Source of the DNA: Paenibacillus sp. FSL R5-0766
GTDB lineage: Bacteria; Bacillota; Bacilli; Paenibacillales; Paenibacillaceae
Assembly: GCF_037971845.1 (NCBI RefSeq)
Contig: NZ_CP150227.1
Coordinates: 3,224,001-3,288,000 of the forward strand
Direction of reading: 5' to 3'
DNA length: 64,000 nucleotides
Shown: positions 32,649-41,090 of the stretch, piece after piece
Layout: every line of letters begins with the position of its first letter
How positions within the stretch are numbered: position 1 is the stretch's first letter
Made by a program: the position numbers and the translations under genes
Notes under the pieces: generated by a model
What the model saw: the letters and a program-made list of their open reading frames with translations, nothing else
Databases searched by the model: none
What the model was told of the DNA's origin: nothing

Positions 32649-35468
32649 ATGATAGCAGCAATAAATCTGGAAGGCCTATGGAAACTCCAACTCGATGAAC
32701 ATAAGGTGGAACGTGGTCTGAATTTCTCAGACGTTATTACATTGCCAAATACTACATCTCATGCGGCCAAGGGCAAGAAAAACGAGAATGTGTTAATCGG
32801 TGCGCTGACGGATGAGTACTTATTTGAGGGTTATGCCTGGTTTTCACGAGAGATTAAAATTCCCAAACACTTGGCTGGCAAATGTTGCTTTTTGCATCTG
32901 GAACGAACACGAGTAACCACAGTTTGGATCGATGGCATTGAAATGGGAACACAAAATAGTCTGAACACACCTCACCGTTACGAGATTGAGGCAGGGCTAA
33001 CCGCTGGGACTCATACCATTACCATTCGAGTGGACAATACCAATTATCCAACCAAAGGTGGTCACCTTACATCCGAAGACACGCAGACGAATTGGAACGG
33101 AATCACAGGGAAATTGGAACTTCAATTTTTCGAGCGTGTTTTCCTGGATAATGTCCAGGTCTATCCCGATCTTGCGACTCGATCTTTTGAGATCAAGGCA
33201 GCACTTGTTGGTAACCTGCAAGAAGTACGAATCGTGGTTTCGGCTGTTGCAGTCAGTGCAGATCCGGTGTATACGACCGAGGAACAGATTTTCGTCCCGG
33301 ATTCGCAGGAAATCCACCTGACGTACAAGATTGGCGAAGATGCGATGTTATGGAGTGATGATGAACCTAACCTGTATCAACTTCATATTCATCTGCAAGA
33401 TCAGGACGGCGAAGTGCTGGATTCCACCGAAGTATGGACGGGATTACGGGAATTCCGGGCTGCTGGAGACAAATTCACCATTAATGGTCGCAAAACGTTT
33501 CTTCGAGGCAAACATGACGGGCTGATCTTTCCGCTCACGGGATACGCGCCAACAGATGTGGATGAATGGGTTCGTATTCTCGCTATCTCCAAGTCCTACG
33601 GTATCAATCACTACCGTTTCCATACCTGTTGTCCTCCGGAGGCTGCTTTTATTGCAGCGGATCTGCTCGGCATCTACATGGAGCCTGAGCTTCCCTTCTG
33701 GGGAACCATTACGGATGAATCTTCGGATGGGCATAATCAAGCCGAGCAGGATTACTTGATTAGCGAAGGATTTGCGATGCTGCGTGCTTTTGGTAATCAT
33801 CCTTCGTTTGTCATGATGTCCATGGGGAATGAACTATGGGGAAGCAAGGACAGATTGAATTCGATCCTGAAGGCATATAAAGCATATGATCATCGTCATC
33901 TATACACCGAGGGTTCGAATAACTTTCAGTTTGTGCCGGACATTCTGGAGGAAAGTGAATTCTTCTGCGGGGTTCGTTTCTCCAAAGAGCGCCTGTTCAG
34001 AGGTTCATATGCGATGTGTGATGCTCCGCTCGGTCACGTGCAGACCGACTTGCCAAATACATTAAAAGATTACGATTCAAACATTGTACCTGAACAAGGC
34101 AGCGATGCTGACCCTTCTGGTCAGACTGGGGACAAAGAGATTCAGATTCAGTATGGGACAGGTTCCAAAACAGTGCAGGCCAAAGCTGGAAGTGACCAAC
34201 TTGTCTCACACGTACCAATCATCTCGCATGAAATTGGACAGTACGCCACGTTTCCTAATTTCGAGGAGATCAACAAGTATACGGGTTCTCTCAAAGCCAA
34301 GAATTTCGAAGTGTTTCGAGAGCGTCTGAATGCCAAAGGACTGGGACATCTGGCGGAAGCATACTTCAGAGCTTCTGGTAAACTCGCGGTCGCATGTTAC
34401 AAGGAAGAACTGGAAGCTGCTTTTCGTTCGCAGCAACTAGCCGGGTTCCAGCTGCTGGATCTTCAGGATTTCAGTGGTCAGGGAACAGCGCTGGTGGGTG
34501 TACTGGACGCTTTCATGGATTCCAAAGGCATGATTACACCGGAGGAGTGGAGAACGTTTTGTTCCGACGCTGTGTTGTTGGCGAGATTCCCCAAATATAA
34601 TTATCAAGCGGGTGAATTGTTCGAAGCACGCATTGAACTAAGTTACTTTCGGAGACAAGCATTGGATGGACTTCAATTGAAGTGGGAAATTCAAAGCGAG
34701 CAGATCGAAGGAAGCTTCCTATTGGAAGGGAAAGCAGACCTGCCAGCGACCCATGGAGAACATTATGTGAATGTCTCGGATCTCAGCATTCGCATTCCTG
34801 AAGTCTCCAATATGACCAAAGTGGAGCTTAGACTGTCCATTCCGGGCACGGATATCCGTAAGTCTTACGACCTGTGGATCTACCCGAGTCAGGAGGAAGT
34901 GGACCTGAGCGGTTTGAATCTATTTACCGAACTCTCGGAACAGGCGTTGGCGCTGCTTGAGCAGGGCGAGGATATTTTACTTTTCCCGAATCCCAATCAG
35001 CTTCAACACGCGATCCAAGGTTTCTATAGCACCGATTTCTGGTCTTACCCTATGTTCCGATCCATCTCGGAGAATATGAAAAGAGAAGTTCCTGTGGGCA
35101 CAATGGGCTTGTTAATTCAACAGGATCATCCGGCCTTCGAACATTTTGTCACAGAGGAGCACTCAACTTATCCGTGGTGGAGCATCGTGTCCGAGTCGTC
35201 ATCGATCATCTTGGATGAGTTGGATAAAGACTTGAATCCGATCGTGCAGACCATTGACAATTTTGAGCGAAACCACAAGCTCGGCCTGTTGATGGAGTGT
35301 CGGGTCCGGAAGGGGAGAGTGCTGATGGGAGCACTGAATCTGGAGCGTCTGATGACTACATTGGAGGGCAGACAGTTGTTATACAGCTTCCAGCGTTATG
35401 TACAAAGTTCCGCTTACCAGCCAGTTGCACGTCTGGAAGTAGAGGAACTTCGCAAGTTGTTTAACTAA
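32649..35468 (+). CDS. Glycoside hydrolase family 2 protein (beta-galactosidase/glucuronidase/mannosidase type)
   Basis: This 939-residue cytoplasmic glycosidase has an N-terminal jelly-roll sugar-binding domain (about 1-180, opening INLEGLWKLQLDEHKVERG), an immunoglobulin-like domain (180-290) and a TIM barrel. The acid/base E395 lies in MGNELWG and the probable nucleophile E528 in SHEIGQY. The C-terminal 300 residues form further beta domains. The HEIGQY form of the nucleophile motif is typical of a GH2 subgroup that differs from LacZ. No signal peptide is present, so substrates must be imported. The cre-like boxes fit catabolite control. ATG 32649 follows AAAGGGG. Earlier in-frame ATGs lie over the promoter. 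Confidence 0.88.
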   Translation: MIAAINLEGLWKLQLDEHKVERGLNFSDVITLPNTTSHAAKGKKNENVLIGALTDEYLFEGYAWFSREIKIPKHLAGKCCFLHLERTRVTTVWIDGIEMGTQNSLNTPHRYEIEAGLTAGTHTITIRVDNTNYPTKGGHLTSEDTQTNWNGITGKLELQFFERVFLDNVQVYPDLATRSFEIKAALVGNLQEVRIVVSAVAVSADPVYTTEEQIFVPDSQEIHLTYKIGEDAMLWSDDEPNLYQLHIHLQDQDGEVLDSTEVWTGLREFRAAGDKFTINGRKTFLRGKHDGLIFPLTGYAPTDVDEWVRILAISKSYGINHYRFHTCCPPEAAFIAADLLGIYMEPELPFWGTITDESSDGHNQAEQDYLISEGFAMLRAFGNHPSFVMMSMGNELWGSKDRLNSILKAYKAYDHRHLYTEGSNNFQFVPDILEESEFFCGVRFSKERLFRGSYAMCDAPLGHVQTDLPNTLKDYDSNIVPEQGSDADPSGQTGDKEIQIQYGTGSKTVQAKAGSDQLVSHVPIISHEIGQYATFPNFEEINKYTGSLKAKNFEVFRERLNAKGLGHLAEAYFRASGKLAVACYKEELEAAFRSQQLAGFQLLDLQDFSGQGTALVGVLDAFMDSKGMITPEEWRTFCSDAVLLARFPKYNYQAGELFEARIELSYFRRQALDGLQLKWEIQSEQIEGSFLLEGKADLPATHGEHYVNVSDLSIRIPEVSNMTKVELRLSIPGTDIRKSYDLWIYPSQEEVDLSGLNLFTELSEQALALLEQGEDILLFPNPNQLQHAIQGFYSTDFWSYPMFRSISENMKREVPVGTMGLLIQQDHPAFEHFVTEEHSTYPWWSIVSESSSIILDELDKDLNPIVQTIDNFERNHKLGLLMECRVRKGRVLMGALNLERLMTTLEGRQLLYSFQRYVQSSAYQPVARLEVEELRKLFN

Positions 35469-35512
35469 GATGTAGGGAGAAGAAGTGTGAGGTTTCCCTT
35501 AATTATGCCAAT

Positions 35513-35540
35513 GAGCCCCTTCCGCGAATGGAAGGGGCTA
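35513..35540. terminator. Hairpin between convergent genes
   Basis: AGCCCCTTCC (35514-35523) pairs perfectly with GGAAGGGGCT (35530-35539). There is no T-run, so its strength as a terminator is uncertain. Confidence 0.5.
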
Positions 35541-35574
35541 TAAGACATGCAGATTGAATCGGTTCAATTTCCCA

Positions 35575-36948
35575 TTAAGCGTTAGATGAACCTGCACTTT
35601 TTAGGATTACATTCCAATCTTCTTCTTCAAAAAGTATGTTGTCTTTATCCTCTGTTACTCCGATCCGGACCTCAAGCATCACCATCCTGGTTTCAGCCAG
35701 AATAGAAAAGAGACTCTCCTTGGTAATCGCGAACTGATTGCCCATACTCACTTGCATGACCTTTCGGTTGACAAGCACTTGCCCACTGCCTGCAAGCACG
35801 GTCCATGCTCTACACCCAGTTCTATGCCAGTTCAACCCGATATGTTTGCCCGGTAGAACCGTTATGTTTAATGTGGTAACTGTTGTATTCTCATCTTCTA
35901 ACGAACCTTCAATGACACGATAACTGCCCCAGGTTGCTTCACCATACATCGGTTTTAATGGCAAGTTACCCAATTGCGCTTTAATTTCATTTGAATTATT
36001 TTTGTTGGCAATGAGAATGCCATCCGGACTTGCGGCAGCGATAATACCTGGCACACCAATGACTTGGATGGGGTAGGGAAGCTCGTTAATAATATAGGAA
36101 TCGGAGGAAGAACCCGAGATTCCACCATGTCCGATTACATGGGTATCTAACTGTGCGCACAGCGTATCCCAGCTTCCGATATCCTGCCATACTCCCTTAT
36201 AAGGCAGGACTACGGCCCGCTGTGCCTTTTCTGCAACATGCTTGTCAAAACTGCGTTCAGGCAACGCTTCATACAGGGACGACAATTGATCATAATGAAC
36301 CGGAAGCCCCATTTTTTTAATATGGGATATCATAAACGCGACGGTGAATGCGTACACACCGCAGTTCCATAGTGCCCCACGTTGTAGCAGCGTTTCAGCA
36401 ATGGAGACTTCGGGCTTTTCTATAAATTGTGTTATGGGCGCATAAGCATTACGTTTTTCCCCAACCGGCAGGATGTATCCATACTGTTCTGAAGCATGTG
36501 TAGGCCTTGTCCCAATTAAAGCGATATCGGCTTGAGAATGTTTCAATATGTCCGGCAGTAATTGGAAGTTACTGAAAAAATCTTCACCTGCGAACACATC
36601 AGCTGGCGCGATACAGATCACATCGTCATCTTTGGCCATTCGGAAGGATTGCAGATATAACGTCGCTAAGGCCGCCGCAGTAAAAGTGCCACGTCTATAT
36701 GGTTCCCCAATGACTGGTATTTTGCCTTGAGTATGTCGAGCCGTAATATTAGCCTGATCCTGATGTGAAATAATGAGTGTTGAATCCGTTAGGCATGAAC
36801 TGTCAAGCTGGCGGCACACTCTGCTGATCATGGATTCCCTACCTCCAGCGGGTGATGGAAGTATATCTATGAACAGCTTGGAGCGAAGCTCATTGGATAA
36901 CGGCCAGAGCCTTTTGCCAGAGCCGCCGCACAGCAGTACGATATGCAT
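35575..36948 (-). CDS. Mannose-1-phosphate guanylyltransferase-like protein (ManC type)
   Basis: This 457-residue protein has an N-terminal nucleotidyltransferase domain (GGSGKRLWPLSNELRSKLF, FIEKPEV, GVWQDIGSWD) and a C-terminal cupin (GLNWHRTGCRAWTVLAGSGQVLV, about 340-440) as in bifunctional GDP-mannose synthases. It departs from the classical pattern. The signature usually reads GGxGTRLWPLSRxxxPKQF, and here T becomes K and PKQF becomes SKLF. The cupin has NWHRTGCRAW in place of HHHRAEHW, losing metal-binding histidines. It may make a sugar nucleotide other than GDP-mannose. AGGAGG precedes the ATG, and it is the second gene after the DUF6492-like gene. Confidence 0.78.
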   Translation of the reverse strand: MHIVLLCGGSGKRLWPLSNELRSKLFIDILPSPAGGRESMISRVCRQLDSSCLTDSTLIISHQDQANITARHTQGKIPVIGEPYRRGTFTAAALATLYLQSFRMAKDDDVICIAPADVFAGEDFFSNFQLLPDILKHSQADIALIGTRPTHASEQYGYILPVGEKRNAYAPITQFIEKPEVSIAETLLQRGALWNCGVYAFTVAFMISHIKKMGLPVHYDQLSSLYEALPERSFDKHVAEKAQRAVVLPYKGVWQDIGSWDTLCAQLDTHVIGHGGISGSSSDSYIINELPYPIQVIGVPGIIAAASPDGILIANKNNSNEIKAQLGNLPLKPMYGEATWGSYRVIEGSLEDENTTVTTLNITVLPGKHIGLNWHRTGCRAWTVLAGSGQVLVNRKVMQVSMGNQFAITKESLFSILAETRMVMLEVRIGVTEDKDNILFEEEDWNVILKSAGSSNA

Positions 36949-36965
36949 GGGCTTCCTCCTTAAGC

Positions 36966-37775
36966 TCAGGGAGCTTTACTATAGATTTTCCGTTTATGAA
37001 AGGAAAGAGAACGATATTTAAGAGCAAGATTGCGGATTTGTTGCTCTTTTAACGAAGAAGCGTTCATATTCAGACTTTTATTCTTGGAACTTCTAAGGAC
37101 CATGCTGCCTGGGTTCTTTGTATACATAAAATTGGCATACGTTTCATACTCGGAGAAACCAAACTGTTTCTTCTTATTGATATTGGAGATGATCGCTTTG
37201 TACCATGGCAGCTTATGAACCGCTTCAATTTTCTGTTTTAAGGCAGCGAGTTTCGATTTGTCGAACAGCATATAATGGGTGACAAAAGAGCGTGGACGCG
37301 GAGCTTTCATACCTAACAATTTGCGGTAGGTATTGAAATATTCCGGCTGGCTCCAGTCACGGCAGTAAAAGACTGTTTTGCCTTCTACAAGAAATGAATG
37401 AGGTTTAATCAGTACGGTATCTGCATCCATGACTAGAAAGTGTTTTGCCTTCACAATGGTATCTCCGTTCATTTTGAGCAGCTGCTGATATAACCAGCCT
37501 GACCGATTCCATCGGGAGGACTGGTAGTGTATGTCGTTTTTGGTTATAGGCAGGACGGATCGCTCATTAACAAAAATGCAGTTTTTAAGGGAACAGAGTT
37601 TTCTGATTTTGGTGCTGACCGGAGAAACAATATATATGCTTCCAATGGGATGTTTTACATAACGGCGAATGTTATCGATGACGAGGGGAAGGGTAGCCAA
37701 ATCTTTCTCGATCGCTGGTATAAGAACATCAATCTTAGGCGCATTATTCAATCGGATTCCAGGCTGGACGCACAT
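36966..37775 (-). CDS. DUF6492-like glycosyltransferase-fold protein
   Basis: This protein of 269 residues from ATG 37775 is cytoplasmic. KIDVLIPAIEKDLATLPLVIDNI opens a Rossmann-like domain, and the DXD-type motif VMDADTVLIKPH near residue 135 suggests a GT-A glycosyltransferase fold. WSQPEYFNTYRKLLG and HYMLFDKSKL are characteristic of the DUF6492 group. The start is placed at ATG 37775, after AAGGAG. An open frame runs 40 codons further upstream without a ribosome site. It is co-transcribed with the ManC-like gene and divergent from the ATP-grasp gene, so it probably decorates a surface or spore polysaccharide. Confidence 0.75.
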   Translation of the reverse strand: MCVQPGIRLNNAPKIDVLIPAIEKDLATLPLVIDNIRRYVKHPIGSIYIVSPVSTKIRKLCSLKNCIFVNERSVLPITKNDIHYQSSRWNRSGWLYQQLLKMNGDTIVKAKHFLVMDADTVLIKPHSFLVEGKTVFYCRDWSQPEYFNTYRKLLGMKAPRPRSFVTHYMLFDKSKLAALKQKIEAVHKLPWYKAIISNINKKKQFGFSEYETYANFMYTKNPGSMVLRSSKNKSLNMNASSLKEQQIRNLALKYRSLSFHKRKIYSKAP

Positions 37776-37977
37776 CTTCTCAACTCCTTGCACAAATCGT
37801 GATGACTCATTATATGGTATGTGTGCAAAAGTGTTTTGGTCAGGGCATGTGCAAATATACATTTTTACCAATAGGGGCTTATGTTGAGGGTTCATTTATC
37901 GGTATTACATATAATGCTTGCAGGATCTTGATCAAACAGCAGGCTTTGATGTGGTTGCTGAAGGGAGAGTTTACGAC

Positions 37978-38742
37978 ATGGGAGTTGATAAGTTGCAGCC
38001 GTTAAGAAGCAAGTGGTTAAAAACAAAATTGATCATTAATAATGAATTAATTAAACCGTTTATCCCCGACACACAGAAATATAACAAGACGAATCTGAAA
38101 TCCATGATCAGCAAATATGGAATGGTCTATGTCAAACCCGAGAGAGGTACTTTCGGGATGGGTGTTATTAAGGCCGAGATGGAAAGTCATCAACATTTTG
38201 TCTATCAGATAGAGCAAAAACGCCTGACGTTTGACAGCTTTGAATCGTTTTATAACAGTCTGACTCGTCTGGTGAATAAAAGAAGTTATCTGATTCAGAG
38301 AGGAATCCATCTTCTTAAGCACAATAACAGACGTTTTGACATCCGAGTCATGATACAGCTAAGCCCGACCAAACATTGGGAAGCTACCGGAATCATCGGC
38401 CGACTGGGCCATCCAAAGAAAATCGTAACCAATTATCATAGTGGTGGAACACCGATGGATATTCACAAGCTGCTAAAATCACATGCATCCACCAAACGCA
38501 GGAATGAACTGATTCAAGAGATGAATGAGCTTAGCCTGCGCATAGCTCGTCATATGAAAAAAAAGTACCCGTATCTAATGCAAATCGGTGTAGATATCGG
38601 CCTTGACCACAGTCTGAAACCCTGGATTATTGAAGTAAATGTCAAACCTGACCCATATATATTCAATCAATTAAAGGACAAGACGATGTATCGCAAGGTA
38701 ATACGATATTACCGCCATGCTTTCCCCAAAAAAACAAAATAA
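37978..38742 (+). CDS. YheC/YheD-family ATP-grasp protein
   Basis: This 254-residue protein has the ATP-grasp pattern: YGMVYVKPERGTFGMGV (nucleotide-binding lysine and glycine loop), RRFDIRVMIQL, and the metal-binding DIGLDHSLKPWIIEVNVKPDP. The family includes endospore coat-associated YheC and YheD. ATG 37978 follows AAGGGAG. A TTG at 37918 is possible but has no site. It is divergently transcribed from the sugar-nucleotide genes, with about 200 bases between the starts. It likely ligates or modifies a coat or surface component, but the substrate is not known. Confidence 0.85.
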   Translation: MGVDKLQPLRSKWLKTKLIINNELIKPFIPDTQKYNKTNLKSMISKYGMVYVKPERGTFGMGVIKAEMESHQHFVYQIEQKRLTFDSFESFYNSLTRLVNKRSYLIQRGIHLLKHNNRRFDIRVMIQLSPTKHWEATGIIGRLGHPKKIVTNYHSGGTPMDIHKLLKSHASTKRRNELIQEMNELSLRIARHMKKKYPYLMQIGVDIGLDHSLKPWIIEVNVKPDPYIFNQLKDKTMYRKVIRYYRHAFPKKTK

Positions 38743-38788
38743 CAGACTGGACTTTTCATAGGAATGCTGGAGAAGGTTACAAGCTCAA

Positions 38789-38816
38789 GAGTCGCCAATG
38801 TGGCGACTTTTTTTGT
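38789..38816 (+). terminator. Intrinsic terminator (GTCGCC family)
   Basis: AGTCGCCA (38790-38797) pairs perfectly with TGGCGACT (38801-38808), then seven T residues. Confidence 0.9.
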
Positions 38817-38939
38817 TGATCTGCGTTTGAAGGTCGGAATAATGCATTTCATCCCAATTCGACTCCGAAACCTATGCTAAAATAGTATATTCGAGAGTGA
38901 AATTCAGAGTCGATGTCTATGAAAGGCGGATGTTCCCCC

Positions 38940-39680
38940 ATGTTCAATATTGCAATCTGTGATGATGAGGAGCAGCAACGAGAATGTGTGAAAACGATGC
39001 TGGTCTCCTTATCTCTAAAAACCAATTTTGATTTTCAAATTAGCCTTTTTACATCTGGTGAACAACTGCTCTCACACTACAGAGAGGTTGGGGACACATT
39101 CAATATTCTTATCTTGGATGTGGAGATGGGCGGAATGAACGGAATTCAGACCGCTAAAGAGATCAGGAACATGAAGTTTCTGGATGTACAGATTATGTTT
39201 CTGACCAGTTACCCGGAATATATGGTGGAGAGCTTTGATGTCATCACCTTTCAATATCTGATCAAGCCAATCCAGCCGCAAATTTTCGAGGAAAAGATGA
39301 TTAAGTTGTGTCAATATTTTCAGGCATTGGACAAAAAGTATGTACTAATCAAATCAGACTATGATGAACTGCTGCTGAAATATGATGATATTCTCTGGAT
39401 TGAGGTGGTCAAAAGTTTAACGATCAAGAACAAGTTGAATTTTGTGACTCAGGAAAATGTACATGAGACCAAAGGCATTTTATCCAGCTACGCTACCGGT
39501 TTGAAAGATCATGGTTTCTTGCAGATTCATCGCTCGATTATCATCAACCTGATGCATGTTCAGAAGTTTTCCGGCACCCAAGTCGTCATGTTGAATGGAA
39601 CGGAACTGCCCATAGGTCGCTCCAAGGTCAAGGAAGTCAAGGATGCCTATACCAAATACATGATTATGAGGATTCAATAA
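38940..39680 (+). CDS. LytTR response regulator (AgrA/ComE type)
   Basis: This 246-residue regulator has a receiver domain (residues 1-120: acidic pocket in CDDEEQQ, phospho-acceptor D in NILILDVEMGG, and the K of FQYLIKPIQ). A LytTR DNA-binding domain follows (about 140-240, with LQIHRSIIINLMHVQKF and LPIGRSKVKEVKDAY). Such regulators bind direct repeats and often control peptides, competence or virulence. ATG 38940 is the conserved start (MFNIAICDDEE), and an ATG nine codons earlier is less likely. The histidine kinase gene follows after one base. Confidence 0.93.
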   Translation: MFNIAICDDEEQQRECVKTMLVSLSLKTNFDFQISLFTSGEQLLSHYREVGDTFNILILDVEMGGMNGIQTAKEIRNMKFLDVQIMFLTSYPEYMVESFDVITFQYLIKPIQPQIFEEKMIKLCQYFQALDKKYVLIKSDYDELLLKYDDILWIEVVKSLTIKNKLNFVTQENVHETKGILSSYATGLKDHGFLQIHRSIIINLMHVQKFSGTQVVMLNGTELPIGRSKVKEVKDAYTKYMIMRIQ

Positions 39681-39681
39681 T

Positions 39682-40980
39682 ATGGATGCCTATATGATCT
39701 TTTCCATCATCTTCGTGACCTTGCTTATGGCATTTCAGGCGAATTTTTATTTTGATTCTGTGTTGGGCAAGTCCAGCCGGAAGCCGCGTAGAGCGATCTA
39801 TTTCTTGGTATTTGTCATGTTGGGTTATTTTTATTTGGTCTCTTCTTTCTCAGATATCGTTTCTACTGCTGTTGCTCTGTTATTAATCTTCAGTCTGGCA
39901 CAGTCCTATGAAGTGGAGTTCAAAATCAAGCTTGTTTTTACCATCCTGTATGCGGTTCTGATTACTATGGCAAATGCCATCGCTGTATATATTCTCGGTG
40001 TTCTGGAATCCGCGGATTACAGTTCAATGGATCAGTTCAACGGAGAAGACCACTGGATTCTCTCCAAAGTGATGCTGCTTGGTTGCAGCATCATGTTCGT
40101 TGTCATTCAAGTTGTCCGTCTCGTCGCCAAACGTAGAAGTTTTGCCGTTCACTATCGTTATTATTTGCTGTTTCTTATCGTACCCATTATTACGATCTAT
40201 CAGATCAATGTGGCCTCCATATATAGTGAAAAAAACATATTCTACGTCTTTTCTGTACTAGGCTCGCTATTTCTCAACGTGTTCATTGTATATGTATTCG
40301 ATAATATGGTGGAAAAGGTACAGCTTGCGCATGAAAATACCCAGTTACAGCGTCAGATGGACTACCAGGATGCCAACTATGAAAAGACCGTTCACAGTTT
40401 CAAAAACATTAAATCCATCATCCATGATATTAATCAGCAATTTCTGTATATTGATGAATGTATCCAACGTAACGAACTGGCGGCGGCAGGTGACCATATC
40501 AAGTCAACATTAAATACCATTGAAGGTGCGTATCAGCGGGTGAACTCCGGCAATCTGGTCATTGATGCACTCGTTACAAATACCTTGGCTATGGGGCAGG
40601 CAAACGGGATCAAAATCGACACCAAAATCCAGCTCCACTCGCAGCATATCCAGATCGATCGGTACGATCTGTGTGTGGTGCTTGGTAACATGCTTGATAA
40701 CGCAATTGAAGCCTCCAAGAAGGTTAGACAGGCCGAGGATCGATACATCCTGATTGCCATTCACTCCACATCAACTGCACTTGTCATCCAGATTATGAAT
40801 CATGTGGAGCAACCGATCGTTGACTTGAAAAGTGACAAGCCCAATCCGGAGTACCATGGGATCGGTCTAACCAATATATCGCGAATGTGCGAGAAATATG
40901 GTGGACATATGAGTATTGAGCATCAGCATCGTAAATTTAACAACATGGTCGTGCTTCCGTTCCACACCGACAACCCCTGA
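39682..40980 (+). CDS. GHKL sensor histidine kinase (AgrC type)
   Basis: This 432-residue kinase has six or seven membrane helices in its first 210 residues and a coiled coil (VEKVQLAHENTQLQRQMDYQ). A phosphotransfer region contains HSFKNIKSIIHDINQQ, and a GHKL ATPase domain has LGNMLDNAIEASKK and YHGIGLTNISRMCEKYGG. The design is that of peptide-sensing AgrC and ComD kinases. It pairs with the regulator one base upstream. No peptide precursor (agrD-like) or processing gene (agrB-like) is visible nearby. The gene's end lies inside a terminator. Confidence 0.9.
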   Translation: MDAYMIFSIIFVTLLMAFQANFYFDSVLGKSSRKPRRAIYFLVFVMLGYFYLVSSFSDIVSTAVALLLIFSLAQSYEVEFKIKLVFTILYAVLITMANAIAVYILGVLESADYSSMDQFNGEDHWILSKVMLLGCSIMFVVIQVVRLVAKRRSFAVHYRYYLLFLIVPIITIYQINVASIYSEKNIFYVFSVLGSLFLNVFIVYVFDNMVEKVQLAHENTQLQRQMDYQDANYEKTVHSFKNIKSIIHDINQQFLYIDECIQRNELAAAGDHIKSTLNTIEGAYQRVNSGNLVIDALVTNTLAMGQANGIKIDTKIQLHSQHIQIDRYDLCVVLGNMLDNAIEASKKVRQAEDRYILIAIHSTSTALVIQIMNHVEQPIVDLKSDKPNPEYHGIGLTNISRMCEKYGGHMSIEHQHRKFNNMVVLPFHTDNP

Positions 40981-41008
40981 ACCTGCCGTTCAGGGGTTGT
41001 TTTTTTCC
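40971..41008 (+). terminator. Intrinsic terminator overlapping the kinase stop
   Basis: AACCCCTGAA (40972-40981) pairs with TTCAGGGGTT (40989-40998), followed by a T-run. The stop codon lies in the left arm. Confidence 0.9.
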
Positions 41009-41090
41009 ATTCAGGGTCCGTTTGCGTTCGAACAGTCTCTTCCCGGATATGATGAATTCATTCATAAGAACATTTGAGGGAGGACATGGG

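Noticed and set aside
35513..35540. Strong intrinsic terminator between GH2 and ManC-like genes
   Set aside because: The hairpin is perfect but no T-run follows in either direction, so it is kept only as a hairpin with low confidence.
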